Positions 17,702 to 26,328 of a stretch of DNA of 64,000 nt are shown here, one piece after another; the first letter of the stretch is position 1, and each line of letters opens with the position of its first letter. A program made the position numbers and the translations under genes. Source of the DNA: Candidatus Parcubacteria bacterium (GTDB lineage: Bacteria > Patescibacteriota > Saccharimonadia > Saccharimonadales > UBA4665); NCBI GenBank assembly GCA_023434325.1, contig JAEYSX010000001.1, forward strand, positions 252,298 to 316,297, in the 5' to 3' direction. A model generated the notes under the pieces. That model was given only the letters and a program-made list of their open reading frames with translations. It was not told the DNA's origin and did not search any database.

Positions 17702-18190
17702 TTATTCGCCTCTGTAGGCTTTTTCGAGCTCGCTTTTGTCCAGCTTGCCTTCCATAGCGAGCATAGCTTCGGTCACCCGGTTGGCTTTGGCGGGGTCCGG
17801 GTCGCGCATCATTTCGTCCAGGTTATCCGGCATAATTTGCCACGTTACGCCATACTTATCGGTAACCCATCCACAAGACAGCACCTTGCCGCCCTCGGAC
17901 AGTGCATCCCAAAGCTTATCAATCTCTGCCTGATCTTTGCAGTTTACGGCGATCGAGATAGCCTCGCTAAACTTGTACATCGAGCCACCGTTAAGCGCGG
18001 TAAAGTTTTGGCCGTTCAACTCAAAGTCAATCGATGACACCGCTCCGGCCTCGATTCCGGCTGCCTCTGCAACCGCCTCCGAGACATACGATGTGTTAAT
18101 AATCTTGGCGTCCTCAAACAGCGAGACATATAAACCTACCGCTTCTTCTGCGCGACCCTCAAACCACAAAAATGTCACTATTTTTCTCAT
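17702..18190 (-). CDS. PhnB-like VOC domain protein
   Basis: A 162-aa member of the PhnB/3-demethylubiquinone methyltransferase-like branch of the VOC superfamily. It begins with ITFLWF-like sequence (IVTFLWFEGRAEEAVGLYVSLF) and contains the typical FELNGQNFTALNGGS strand and VTDKYGVTWQIMPD near residue 120. Function in this branch is mostly unknown. SD-like AGGA precedes the start. It is a single gene. Confidence 0.88.
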   Translation of the reverse strand: MRKIVTFLWFEGRAEEAVGLYVSLFEDAKIINTSYVSEAVAEAAGIEAGAVSSIDFELNGQNFTALNGGSMYKFSEAISIAVNCKDQAEIDKLWDALSEGGKVLSCGWVTDKYGVTWQIMPDNLDEMMRDPDPAKANRVTEAMLAMEGKLDKSELEKAYRGE

Positions 18191-18238
18191 GTAAGCAATC
18201 CTCTGTAGACTTATAGTCCCTAGTATAACAGCGCCCAG

Positions 18239-19621
18239 CTAGTCACTTAGCTTTTGCGGGGACTGTGTTTTGGTTTCTACAAACGCAAAACGTTCGGTGT
18301 GGATGCGCCCTGGGGGCACGCCCAAGCTCTTGAGTGTCTTGCGCACCGCCTTCATCATGGACGGCGGCCCACAAAGAAATACCTCTCGCAACGCAACCTC
18401 GGGCACTATCTTCGTCAGCAGTGAAGCATCAACGATGCCCTGATGAAATCCTGCACCGGAATCTTCGCTCAGCACATACTGCACCGTACCGCCACGTTCG
18501 GCAAGCAGTGACTCTAGCTCGCTGCGGAGCGCCAAATCGACTTTTGTACGTGCGGCGTATATAAGGATCGGTGCCGAACTCTGTTTGGGCAAGGCTTCGA
18601 TCATGGCTCTGAGCGGCGTAATGCCTATACCGCCCGCTACAAACAACGGTGGGCGCTTCTCCGCAACAGACATCCCAAAGTTACCGTGCGGCCCATCAAT
18701 TATCACCGGCGCACCGGGCTTTAGATCTTGCAGTAATCGGGTAAAATCACCCACGGCCTTTGCCGTCAGTCGCAGCTCTTTGCCACCGGGCGCAATCGAA
18801 AAAGAAAACGGATGCGCCTGCAGCCACAGATCGGGTGTCAAAAACCGCCATATCGCGTACTGACCGGCGACATATCTAAACTGCTTTATACTGCGCCCAC
18901 CTATGTAGATAGATACGACACCGGGCGCCTCGGTCACCACTCTTTTTACCGTAAAACCGTGGCGTTTGTAGCGGTAAAGCGGCACTCCCATTCGATACAC
19001 AATGATGCCGCCAAAGGCCAAAGCATAAAGCGTGTACCAGAATAGCCGCGCATCCGAATTATCAACCAAGCTCCCTCCCACCGAGAACTGGTGCGAGAAA
19101 AACAAGGCAATCGCCATGTACGCCGTAATGTGCACGGCATACCATGTTTCGTAACGCAGTCGACGCCGAACAATGGTAACCGTAAGAACCACCATAGCCA
19201 GCATAAACCCATAGCCAAAGCTCGCAGCCAGTACGTCGGCCCAATTAAACTGAAAATCAAGATACTGCGCGATCAAACTGACATTATTAAGGGCAGCATA
19301 CCCAAGCAGCAACAATATAATATGCGCCGTGACTAGGGCGATGCCGATCCCTCCGTTCCACCGATGTATGTGGGTAATCCGATTAAAACTGACGGCACGC
19401 TCTAGCGCCGGCAGCCGGCTCATAAAAACCAGCTGCCAAAGTATAAGATACGTGCCGAACAGCCCACAAATTCTCCCTAGCTCGATGAGCAACGGCGCCC
19501 CAGTAGCAGTAGTGACCGTAGAGCCAGAGGCCTGCCACCACATGGTAAATATAAAGATCGCCCCCAAGAGCCACAGCGTGCACCAAAGAACCCTTAGGCA
19601 GGTTCGCAAAAAAGTATCCAT
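18239..19621 (-). CDS. Ferric reductase-like membrane flavoprotein
   Basis: A 460-aa protein. The N-terminal half has six hydrophobic helices of the ferric reductase-like transmembrane domain, with paired His residues that could ligate haem (for example ITHIHRWNGGIGIALVTAHI). The C-terminal half is a ferredoxin-NADP reductase module: FAD-binding HPFSFS near residue 277, the GGIGITPLR nucleotide loop near residue 335, and CGPPSMMKA near residue 420. It would move electrons from NAD(P)H across the membrane to an external acceptor such as metal or oxygen. A small membrane protein gene lies 15 bases upstream in the same operon. Confidence 0.88.
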   Translation of the reverse strand: MDTFLRTCLRVLWCTLWLLGAIFIFTMWWQASGSTVTTATGAPLLIELGRICGLFGTYLILWQLVFMSRLPALERAVSFNRITHIHRWNGGIGIALVTAHIILLLLGYAALNNVSLIAQYLDFQFNWADVLAASFGYGFMLAMVVLTVTIVRRRLRYETWYAVHITAYMAIALFFSHQFSVGGSLVDNSDARLFWYTLYALAFGGIIVYRMGVPLYRYKRHGFTVKRVVTEAPGVVSIYIGGRSIKQFRYVAGQYAIWRFLTPDLWLQAHPFSFSIAPGGKELRLTAKAVGDFTRLLQDLKPGAPVIIDGPHGNFGMSVAEKRPPLFVAGGIGITPLRAMIEALPKQSSAPILIYAARTKVDLALRSELESLLAERGGTVQYVLSEDSGAGFHQGIVDASLLTKIVPEVALREVFLCGPPSMMKAVRKTLKSLGVPPGRIHTERFAFVETKTQSPQKLSD

Positions 19622-19636
19622 GAAGGCTCTATATTG

Positions 19637-19948
19637 CTACTTCGATGCCTTAAAGATACGGATACCCCAGATGATGCTCAATGCCCATACTAGGAAGATG
19701 GCGTACACTGTCCATTCTACTTCTGGATCGATGTAGTTTAGCGCTACAGACGCAATATCGACAACCGCAAGCAAGATACCGATAATCAGCGTTGGCATGT
19801 GCTTACCCTTGATACCGGCAACGATGTTACCGCCGCCAGGCACTGGCAAAATGTTAAGGAAAAGACTTATTTGCGCCCACGGCCGACGACTAATAACCGG
19901 CACAGAAAAAAATGAATCGTTCGATGACGAAGTTGTTGTTTTGCTCAT
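19637..19948 (-). CDS. Small membrane protein (103 aa)
   Basis: A hypothetical protein with a polar Ser/Thr-rich N-terminus, then hydrophobic segments MPTLIIGILLAVVDIASVAL and VYAIFLVWALSIIWGI. A conserved-looking PVPGGGNIVAGIKGKH stretch suggests a re-entrant or loop structure. It has AAAGGA six bases before the ATG. It is immediately followed by the ferric reductase-like gene and may assist that complex. This is inference from position only. Confidence 0.65.
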   Translation of the reverse strand: MSKTTTSSSNDSFFSVPVISRRPWAQISLFLNILPVPGGGNIVAGIKGKHMPTLIIGILLAVVDIASVALNYIDPEVEWTVYAIFLVWALSIIWGIRIFKASK

Positions 19949-19989
19949 GTATATTCCTTTGTTATATTCTTTGTTTGGCTGCGCTACGG

Positions 19990-20361
19990 TTATTCCGCGG
20001 CAACTTCTTTTACAATTTCGCGGAGCTTTTGCTCGGTTGACTCATCTAGATCGGTAAAGAACCAGGCGCAAGGCATAAGAAGGTCGGCGCCGGACTTAGG
20101 TGCAACATTTACACTTTCGGTAAAACCAAAGGTCATATACTTTTCATCCTCGCGGAAGAACAGCAGAACGGCGCTGTCTTTTGTTTTGGCATATCCTGGC
20201 ATACCGTACCATAGCCGCGGACAAAGCGATGGCGCGGCTTCTGTAATTATTTGGTGTAATCGCTCGGCGAGGGGCCGGTTCTTCTCCGAGAACTCAGCGA
20301 TTTTTGCAACTACCTCGGCCTGCATCTCTGCACCAGTCATATTCCTTCTATTTGTGGACAT
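19990..20361 (-). CDS. DUF1801 (YdhG-like) family protein
   Basis: A 123-aa soluble protein with the DUF1801 pattern: a helical N-terminus, then PRLWYGMPGYAKTKDSAVLLFF, then YMTFGFTESV. The family has been proposed as iron chaperones or general small-molecule binding proteins; its biochemical role is not settled. AAGGAGA lies six bases upstream of the ATG, fixing the start. Proximity to the ferric-reductase operon is compatible with iron handling but not evidence for it. Confidence 0.78.
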   Translation of the reverse strand: MSTNRRNMTGAEMQAEVVAKIAEFSEKNRPLAERLHQIITEAAPSLCPRLWYGMPGYAKTKDSAVLLFFREDEKYMTFGFTESVNVAPKSGADLLMPCAWFFTDLDESTEQKLREIVKEVAAE

Positions 20362-20620
20362 AGAGGATCTCCTTATTTTTAAGAATGTATGTTGGTGTGG
20401 ATCAGGATGAGATAGCTCAACTTAATCAGTAGCGGTAATATAACATGCAGCAAAATAAATTACAACGCTCTTCCACATACGTAATTTTCATACTGCCCTC
20501 TTCGTTGTTTATCAATAACTTGGGCAACTATCGTCCATGTTGGCGTGCTCACTACTCAAAACGCGCCTTCCTTGTGTGTCATAATAGGTCTTGTCGCCAA
20601 GACGTAAAGGAGGAGTGCAA

Positions 20621-20986
20621 GTGAAAATTGGTATTATTTCCCTACCGGTCGAGGATCAGCAACGAGTAAAGAACTTCTTTTGTGACATATTGGATTTTGA
20701 GGTTGTTCGCGACAACGAGTTTATGGGCGAAAACCAGCGATGGATCGAGCTTCGTCCCAAAGGAGCCGAAACCAGCATCGTACTCACAACCTGGCTGGGC
20801 ATGCCGGCTGGCAGCCTGACTGGCACCGTAATTTTGGTTGATGACATCGAGGCCACCGTTAAGACACTGCGCACTAAAGGCGTAGGCGTACCCGAGGTAG
20901 AGGACGCCCCATGGGGTAAATATATCCAAATAGAGGACACCGAAGGAAACGGTTGGGTAATTCAAGAGACGAATGCTAGCGCATAA
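20621..20986 (+). CDS. VOC family protein
   Basis: A 121-aa glyoxalase/bleomycin-resistance fold protein. It begins with IGIISLPVEDQQRVKNFF and the second module ends GKYIQIEDTEGNGWVIQE, with the metal-ligand-like Glu. The GTG at 20621 is chosen because AAGGAGG ends six bases before it; an earlier GTG two codons upstream overlaps the SD. The substrate is unknown. Confidence 0.85.
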   Translation: MKIGIISLPVEDQQRVKNFFCDILDFEVVRDNEFMGENQRWIELRPKGAETSIVLTTWLGMPAGSLTGTVILVDDIEATVKTLRTKGVGVPEVEDAPWGKYIQIEDTEGNGWVIQETNASA

Positions 20987-21028
20987 GCCAAGACAAGCTC
21001 CGTCAAATTACACCCGTGCCCGATAGCT

Positions 21029-21310
21029 CTATATCTGGTTACGATGCAGGTATGTGACGGTAGCCGCGAGCGTATCCTCGGTATTATGATCGGCAAAGAT
21101 ATACTTTGGCTTAAAAGGCGTGCTGGGGTCGTGCCGCCCTACAATTGCACTGGCCATTTGCGTGGCGGCGTCTAGCTCGGCCTGCTCGTCGGCCAACTGC
21201 CACTTAACGCGGCAAAGGGTGTGCGACAACGCGATCATAAAATCGCCGCGTCGATTATGCACCATAAACTTTGCAGCCGTACCGGTTTTAGGCAAAACAG
21301 TTATCTTCAT
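21029..21310 (-). CDS. Hypothetical protein (93 aa)
   Basis: A small soluble protein beginning MKITVLPKTGTAAKFM, with mixed beta strands and helix and no recognised domain. It starts two bases after the stop of the small basic protein gene upstream, so the two are an operon. The sequence is well balanced in composition and has no low complexity, suggesting a real folded protein. Confidence 0.6.
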   Translation of the reverse strand: MKITVLPKTGTAAKFMVHNRRGDFMIALSHTLCRVKWQLADEQAELDAATQMASAIVGRHDPSTPFKPKYIFADHNTEDTLAATVTYLHRNQI

Positions 21311-21312
21311 AA

Positions 21313-21453
21313 TTACGCACCTGCAGCGTCGCCAAGGACGCGCTCATTATTTTTAGCGCTCGCCAGCCTTTTCTTGCGGGCTTTCTCGTACAGCGCGCGT
21401 TTTAACGAAATCTTTTGCAGCTTGGCTTGTTTTTGCTTATCTCTTTTCTTCAT
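21313..21453 (-). CDS. Small basic protein (46 aa)
   Basis: A lysine/arginine-rich helical peptide beginning MKKRDKQKQAKLQKISLKRA, probably nucleic-acid or ribosome binding. The start is decided by the minus-strand TATAAT at 21461-21466, seven bases before the ATG (leaderless). The longer upstream in-frame extension would include the promoter. It forms an operon with the hypothetical gene downstream. No family is recognised. Confidence 0.55.
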   Translation of the reverse strand: MKKRDKQKQAKLQKISLKRALYEKARKKRLASAKNNERVLGDAAGA

Positions 21454-21568
21454 TACTACAATTATACAGCTCGGTAAGATATCCGCCCAGAAACACAACA
21501 ACGGGCTCTGCCAAGGAGCATAAGGGGGATATCGCATATGGTTGACAAATGTGCTATAATATATTGTT

Positions 21569-22621
21569 ATGTCAGAATTCTCTTCTCGAGTGGAGCGCCT
21601 GGAACCCGGATCAGATCTGGGTAGTCTAATCCTGGGCGGTGTGCAGCGGCAATCCGAACTTATAGGAAACCCTCTCGCCGACCCCGAACTTTTACGTATT
21701 CATGGCGGGACACACAACGCCACTGTGCTTGTACGAGACTCTTCAACCACACTCACTGTAATGTGCCGCCGCCCATTACGAGACATACGACCCGGCACGT
21801 CGCTCTATCGTGAACGTGAGGTGCATCAAATGCTTCCCGAGGGTGTTTCGCCCCGATCATACGCACTTGACACTGATAACCCCGATCGCCCCATCCATAT
21901 CCTGGAATATATAGAGGGCAAGACCCTCCCCTACGACGCCTGGACTAAAGCAACATCGCTGAGTCTTGCAACCAAGCTGGCTCGGGCGCATATACCCCTC
22001 GATCCGCAGCCTACCGATCTGTCCGAGTATCTTATGCGGTACAACTTTGCCACGCGCGTAGACGCGATTCATAGTCCACATAATGTTCAGTTGTCACGGC
22101 ATGTGCTTTCTGCAACCCAAAATGTCGCAGCTCGCGCTCAATCGCTCTTCGACCAGCCGCAGACCGTCTTGGCGCATCATGACCTGCAGGCGTCCAACAT
22201 CATAACCGATCCCGGGGGTGAAGTGTGGCTATGGGACTGGGAATACGGCGGGCCGCTTCACCCGGATCTTGAGCTGGGAGCATTATATTACCCCGGTCAG
22301 GGGCTGCACGATGCTGGCTCGCATCCGGACGAACAACCACAGTCGGCCATCAATCCGTACTCCATAGCGAGCGAAATGCTGGGCCTTAGCGAGGAGCAAG
22401 AACGTGCATTCGTTGCGGCTTACGAATCTGTCGCGGGCACTTCGCCAGCACGACTCGAAAGGATACGCGCAAGCCAATGCATTAACATGGCGCGTATTGT
22501 TCTTGCGCTCACTGCCAAAACAGAGGATTATCCAGTGGGGAACACACCGGAACAACTCGTTGCCGAAAGAGACCGCCTGTACGATGCATGGTCAAATATC
22601 CACGAGACCATAACTTCGTAA
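21569..22621 (+). CDS. Aminoglycoside phosphotransferase-like (APH family) kinase
   Basis: A 350-aa protein with the small-molecule kinase fold. The catalytic loop VLAHHDLQASNIITD (His-x-Asp-x4-Asn) near residue 203 is followed by the metal-binding WLWDWEYGG near residue 222. It may phosphorylate an aminoglycoside, macrolide, choline or similar small alcohol; the substrate cannot be inferred. TATAAT at 21555-21560 lies eight bases before the ATG, so the message is probably leaderless. It is monocistronic. Confidence 0.82.
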   Translation: MSEFSSRVERLEPGSDLGSLILGGVQRQSELIGNPLADPELLRIHGGTHNATVLVRDSSTTLTVMCRRPLRDIRPGTSLYREREVHQMLPEGVSPRSYALDTDNPDRPIHILEYIEGKTLPYDAWTKATSLSLATKLARAHIPLDPQPTDLSEYLMRYNFATRVDAIHSPHNVQLSRHVLSATQNVAARAQSLFDQPQTVLAHHDLQASNIITDPGGEVWLWDWEYGGPLHPDLELGALYYPGQGLHDAGSHPDEQPQSAINPYSIASEMLGLSEEQERAFVAAYESVAGTSPARLERIRASQCINMARIVLALTAKTEDYPVGNTPEQLVAERDRLYDAWSNIHETITS

Positions 22622-22796
22622 CAAACCACGCCACCTCCAGTCCGCAACACTGCCTCCTATCATGCCAAAACAAATACCTACAAACCCAGACTATCTATAA
22701 TCCATCTAACATTCATGCTTACGTATATCTTGTATAGTCAAACAAGCGACGATGGAGCCGCAGAGGATTGAAAAGTAACGCAGGGAGGAGAAACCC

Positions 22797-23699
22797 ATGA
22801 GCGAAGACGATCAATACACGATGCAAAATCCAACGACCCAATACCCTACCGCAGATGGTATCCCGCGGCAAAGCCAGCCCGAGCCAGGGCTGGACAGAGA
22901 TCTGCAGCCCAAAGCCGACCACGGCGAAAACACCTACCGAGGCTCTGGCAGGTTAAAGGGGCGTAAGGCGCTGATAACCGGCGGCGATTCTGGCATTGGG
23001 CACGCGGTCGCGATTGCGTTTGCTCGCGAGGGCGCCGATGTGGTTATCAATTATTTACCATCCGAAAAACCCGACGCCGAGGAAGTACTGGCGCAGATTA
23101 CCGAAACCGGGCAAAAAGGAGTGGGTATCCCCTGCGATATCTCGGACGAAGAGAACTGCAAAACCATGGTAGAGTCCGCCGTCAAAGAGCTAGGGAGTAT
23201 CGATATACTCGTCAATAACGCAGGCAAACAGGTATACGTCGAGAACATCGAAGACCTGTCCAGCGAGCAGTTCCAAAAAACCTTCGCCACCAACGTGTTT
23301 GCCATGTTTTGGATCACCAAAGCCGCCCTGCCCCACATGCCCGAAGGAGCCAGCATTATCAACACTACATCGATCCAATCGTACCAGCCATCGCCGGGGC
23401 TACTGGACTATGCCTCGACCAAGGGCGCGATAACTGCGTTTACCAAAAGTCTGGCAAAAATGCTTGCCGACCGAGGGATCCGAGTCAACGCGGTAGCGCC
23501 CGGACCTATCTGGACACCACTGCAGCCAAGCCACGGCCAGCCGCAAGAAAAGCTCGAAAAGTTTGGCTCGGACACACCGCTCGGACGCCCGGGTCAACCG
23601 GCCGAGCTGGCTCCGATTTACGTGTATTTGGCCAGCCAAGAATCCAGCTACATTACCGCCGAAGTCATCGGCGTCACCGGCGGCAATCATTTACCTTAG
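22797..23699 (+). CDS. SDR family oxidoreductase (YghA-like)
   Basis: A 300-aa short-chain dehydrogenase with the long N-terminal extension typical of the YghA/general-stress group (residues 1-45, Pro/Gln-rich). The cofactor loop is ITGGDSGIGHAVA near residue 62, then NNAGKQ, and the catalytic YASTKGAI near residue 205. It reduces aldehydes or ketones with NAD(P)H and is often stress-induced. GGGAGGAG precedes the ATG, with TATAGT about 60 bases upstream. It is convergent with the arr gene. Confidence 0.92.
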   Translation: MSEDDQYTMQNPTTQYPTADGIPRQSQPEPGLDRDLQPKADHGENTYRGSGRLKGRKALITGGDSGIGHAVAIAFAREGADVVINYLPSEKPDAEEVLAQITETGQKGVGIPCDISDEENCKTMVESAVKELGSIDILVNNAGKQVYVENIEDLSSEQFQKTFATNVFAMFWITKAALPHMPEGASIINTTSIQSYQPSPGLLDYASTKGAITAFTKSLAKMLADRGIRVNAVAPGPIWTPLQPSHGQPQEKLEKFGSDTPLGRPGQPAELAPIYVYLASQESSYITAEVIGVTGGNHLP

Positions 23700-23764
23700 C
23701 AGAAACCTTCGCCGCATGGCGGACCTAGGGAGACAACCTCATACAGCTCTGGCGACCACAAAAT

Positions 23765-23802
23765 AACTAGCCTTGGCCTTACGGCGAGATTTAAGGCTAG
23801 TT
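23765..23802. terminator. Hairpin between convergent genes
   Basis: Perfect 10-bp arms AACTAGCCTT (23765-23774) and AAGGCTAGTT (23793-23802). The right arm covers the arr stop codon. There is no U-tract, so terminator function is only probable. Confidence 0.4.
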
Positions 23803-24204
23803 AAGGATCTCTCCTTTGATATTCGCCAGCCTTTGGCGCCATTGTTCGAGCTCTTCTGGCGAGAGCCGTTTCCAGTCGGTTACTTCGCGAATAATTTTGA
23901 GTGGCTGCTTGCTGCGGTATGAGCGAGTGGGGTTGCCTGGAAATTTCTTATCCGTGACATTGGGATCATCCTCGTAATCGCCCGTTGGCTCTACCTCGTA
24001 AACGCGCGGGATTCCCTCGCCTCTCGCCAGCTCTGCTGCCAGCCCTGCCCCGTTAATCGTAGCGGTAAAATAGATATGATTCATAATTACCTCGGGCTGA
24101 TAATTCGATCGAAAGCCTGCGGTTAATACATCGCCGACCCGAAGATCAGCCTTTGTACCATGGTAAAATGGGCCCTCGTCGAGCACTTTTATGTGGCTAT
24201 CCAT
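23797..24204 (-). CDS. arr: Rifamycin ADP-ribosyltransferase (Arr)
   Basis: A 135-aa enzyme that inactivates rifampin by ADP-ribosylating its ansa-chain hydroxyl using NAD+. The family pattern is clear: FYHGTKADLRVGDVL at residues 13-27, IYFTATINGAGLAAELA near residue 43, RVYEVEPTGDYEDDPN near residue 65, and PTRSYRSKQPLKIIREV near residue 90. Length is normal. It starts five bases after the stop of the DinB-like gene upstream, so the two are co-transcribed. Arr homologues also occur in soil bacteria as intrinsic genes, so resistance is probable but not proven. Confidence 0.93.
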   Translation of the reverse strand: MDSHIKVLDEGPFYHGTKADLRVGDVLTAGFRSNYQPEVIMNHIYFTATINGAGLAAELARGEGIPRVYEVEPTGDYEDDPNVTDKKFPGNPTRSYRSKQPLKIIREVTDWKRLSPEELEQWRQRLANIKGEILN

Positions 24205-24209
24205 ACCCT

Positions 24210-24818
24210 TTACTCTACCTTACCTTTACTGGCAAGTTCTCGACCCATAAGTCCGAGTAATTTGTCTTGAAGCGGCGCGTCGGCGCTAATCGCTACCTCG
24301 GCAGGAAATACACCGTACTCGCGGAGCATGTCGGCCTTGGGAGCTACCGCATCCCATAGCCCTTGTAGCAGTTCGTTATCCCAAGTAAGCGGCAAACCGG
24401 CAGCCTGTGCGATGTCAATTGCAGCCAAAGAGCGTTGCAACACAATATCGTTTAGGTAATCGCGAGCAGGCGCGTCCATGTACGACATGTGAACGGTACG
24501 AGCTAGCTCGTCTTGGCTGCACGCTCGTACGGCCTCATTAGCGACCTCTACGAGCCGGGCAAAATTCGATTTGAAGTCATCCTGCAAATAGTCTGTGGCG
24601 TTTTCTTGATTAGCCACCAGACCTTTTTTGCCCTCGAGCATAGCTGGTACGCAGTCGTTTTCGTACGCGCACATGTTAACAAACGTACGCAAGGATCGGT
24701 CTTGGCTGCTTGTGGCATATGACGGCAAAGATACGCCGTCTAGCTGCTCCGGCGTCAGCTGCTGCACAACATCATTAAGAGCAGTATTGGTTCCGGTAAA
24801 CAGCTGCTGGATATCCAC
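24210..24818 (-). CDS. DinB-like/TIGR03086-type helical protein
   Basis: A 202-aa four-helix-bundle-like protein. The N-terminus LFTGTNTALNDVVQQLTPEQLDG is typical of the mycothiol-dependent maleylpyruvate isomerase-like N domain (DinB superfamily), which holds metal and acts as a thiol transferase or hydrolase. Metal-ligand His residues expected in the family are not obvious, so activity is doubtful. It uses a GTG start with AAGGAG seven bases upstream. Its stop lies five bases before arr, suggesting a shared transcript. Confidence 0.65.
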   Translation of the reverse strand: MDIQQLFTGTNTALNDVVQQLTPEQLDGVSLPSYATSSQDRSLRTFVNMCAYENDCVPAMLEGKKGLVANQENATDYLQDDFKSNFARLVEVANEAVRACSQDELARTVHMSYMDAPARDYLNDIVLQRSLAAIDIAQAAGLPLTWDNELLQGLWDAVAPKADMLREYGVFPAEVAISADAPLQDKLLGLMGRELASKGKVE

Positions 24819-24856
24819 GTCTCTCTCCTTCGATCGTATTACTATGATTGGTTATT

Positions 24857-25159
24857 TTATAGTCCTTTGCCGCCCACGATCACCGTGTCTATTTGGTGCG
24901 AGGCGCTAGCAATAAGGGGCATGGCCTGCTGTATGAGCGCTTTGGCCTCGGGCGGATCGAGCGCGGCATCGTGCGCCTCTTTCGAAACCCACGTTTCGTA
25001 TACCCACACGGCGTCTGGCTCGTTGGTCGTGCTAATCAAGTAGTGTAGGCAGTCAGTATTGTCTTTTAACTGGTCGGCCGACTCTAAAAGAATCTTTACT
25101 AATTCGTCGCGCTTGCCAGGGTGAGTTGTAAATGTAATCGAGAATCCGTAATGTTGCAT
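24857..25159 (-). CDS. Antibiotic biosynthesis monooxygenase (ABM) domain protein
   Basis: A 100-aa ferredoxin-like-fold protein of the ABM/quinol monooxygenase (YgiN-like) family. It shows FSITFTTHPGKRDELVKILL, then CLHYLISTTNEPDAVWVYETWVSKEAHDAAL. These are small dimeric oxygenases acting on quinols or aromatic substrates, or haem-related enzymes in some branches. TATACT on the minus strand (25167-25172) lies seven bases before the ATG, so it is leaderless. Confidence 0.85.
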   Translation of the reverse strand: MQHYGFSITFTTHPGKRDELVKILLESADQLKDNTDCLHYLISTTNEPDAVWVYETWVSKEAHDAALDPPEAKALIQQAMPLIASASHQIDTVIVGGKGL

Positions 25160-25207
25160 GTCACAAAGTATAGCACAGCACGGCAGGTCGGCAGCGAGCG
25201 ATCAAGC

Positions 25208-25999
25208 CTAGCTCTTCTGTAAACGCATACTCAGCCCGATGCCACCAAACTCTTTACATACAAACGTGGGTTCGGCGGGCGTACTGCGCGCGGCGTCGAA
25301 CCGATAGTTAAGATCATCAAATCTCGCCATCGCATCAGGCGATGTCGTGCGACTCTTGATGAGCCAGCGGGCAAACGCGCCGCGTGCAATTTTGGTATGC
25401 ACAATCACTTGGCTTGGCTGGCCGCTCGTAGGATTTACTGTCAAAAATCGAGGCGATATGACTCGCGAAGTATCAAGATACGGCATTACGGTCTTGGTGT
25501 ACTCGACCGCAGACAAATTAACCACCAATCCAGCCTTTGGCAACGTACGGGCAATATCTTGCCCCCAGTACGTATACAAGTTATCAAACGGTTTATCCGG
25601 GAACCTATACCCCATCTCTAGACGGTACGGTCGAACGCCATCCTTCGGACGAAGTACCCCGTAAAGCCCCGACAATATACGGAGCGTCTGCTGAGCATAC
25701 TCGCGTTCATTCTGCGAAAGCCCGCTGGCTCTTAGGCCGCTATATATATCACCTACAAAACTATCCATAGCCAAAGATTGCTGATCGGGCGCAGCATTCC
25801 AAGCCGCAAGCGTATCGTGTACCTTTTGCGAAAGCGGGCCAGAGACATGCATTGTCTTTTGCAATTGAGCCGGAGTGAGCGTTTGTAGATATGCGGCTAG
25901 CTGCTGCGCCTTAGCTACGAGCAGCGGCGCAGTAGGTTGATCCTGCGATATCGGCGATCGCATCGTCTTGGACGAATGAATAAGAATTGTGATGCTCAC
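25208..25999 (-). CDS. yaaA: Peroxide stress protein YaaA
   Basis: A 263-aa member of the YaaA/DUF328 (UPF0246) family, which in Escherichia coli limits free iron and DNA damage during peroxide stress. The sequence starts ITILIHSSKTM and contains LSGLYGVLRPKDGVRPYRLEMGYR, the most conserved part of the family, then NLSAVEYTKTV. It begins at a GTG overlapping the stop of the DUF2277 gene (GTGA), so the two are translationally coupled. Confidence 0.9.
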   Translation of the reverse strand: MSITILIHSSKTMRSPISQDQPTAPLLVAKAQQLAAYLQTLTPAQLQKTMHVSGPLSQKVHDTLAAWNAAPDQQSLAMDSFVGDIYSGLRASGLSQNEREYAQQTLRILSGLYGVLRPKDGVRPYRLEMGYRFPDKPFDNLYTYWGQDIARTLPKAGLVVNLSAVEYTKTVMPYLDTSRVISPRFLTVNPTSGQPSQVIVHTKIARGAFARWLIKSRTTSPDAMARFDDLNYRFDAARSTPAEPTFVCKEFGGIGLSMRLQKS

Positions 26000-26271
26000 C
26001 CAGCCGTCCCAAAGCGCTGCGCAGCGCGCGCTCGTGCCTTTGCGGCCTCGACCTCGCGGTTGTGTGGCGCAGCCTGCGTTGTAAGCGAATTTAGTAATTT
26101 TTGCGCTACAACTGCGACTTCGTCGATCGCAGTATTAAAGGCGGCCTCGTTTGCCTTGGACGGTTCGTGAAACCCGGAAAGCTTGCGAACAAACTGAAGC
26201 GAAGCGGCACGGATCTCTTCCTCGGTCGCAGGCGGGTCAAAATTAAAAAGCGTTTTGATGTTGCGGCACAT
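25996..26271 (-). CDS. DUF2277 family protein
   Basis: A 91-aa protein starting MCRNIKTLFNFDPPATEEEIRA, the diagnostic beginning of DUF2277, followed by an Ala-rich helical region. Function is unknown; the family is widespread in soil bacteria. GAGGAG lies just upstream of the ATG, and TATACT/TATAAC elements precede it. It overlaps yaaA by four bases, so a stress-related co-function is plausible. Confidence 0.88.
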   Translation of the reverse strand: MCRNIKTLFNFDPPATEEEIRAASLQFVRKLSGFHEPSKANEAAFNTAIDEVAVVAQKLLNSLTTQAAPHNREVEAAKARARAAQRFGTAG

Positions 26272-26328
26272 GGTAACTCCTCGTTATACCTACAGTATAA
26301 CGCGCAGAGAGTCGGCTACGGAATGCCC

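Noticed and set aside
21542..21560. TTGACA followed by TATAAT as a consensus promoter
   Set aside because: Only 7 bases separate the two elements, too short for a sigma-70-type promoter; only the TATAAT is likely used.
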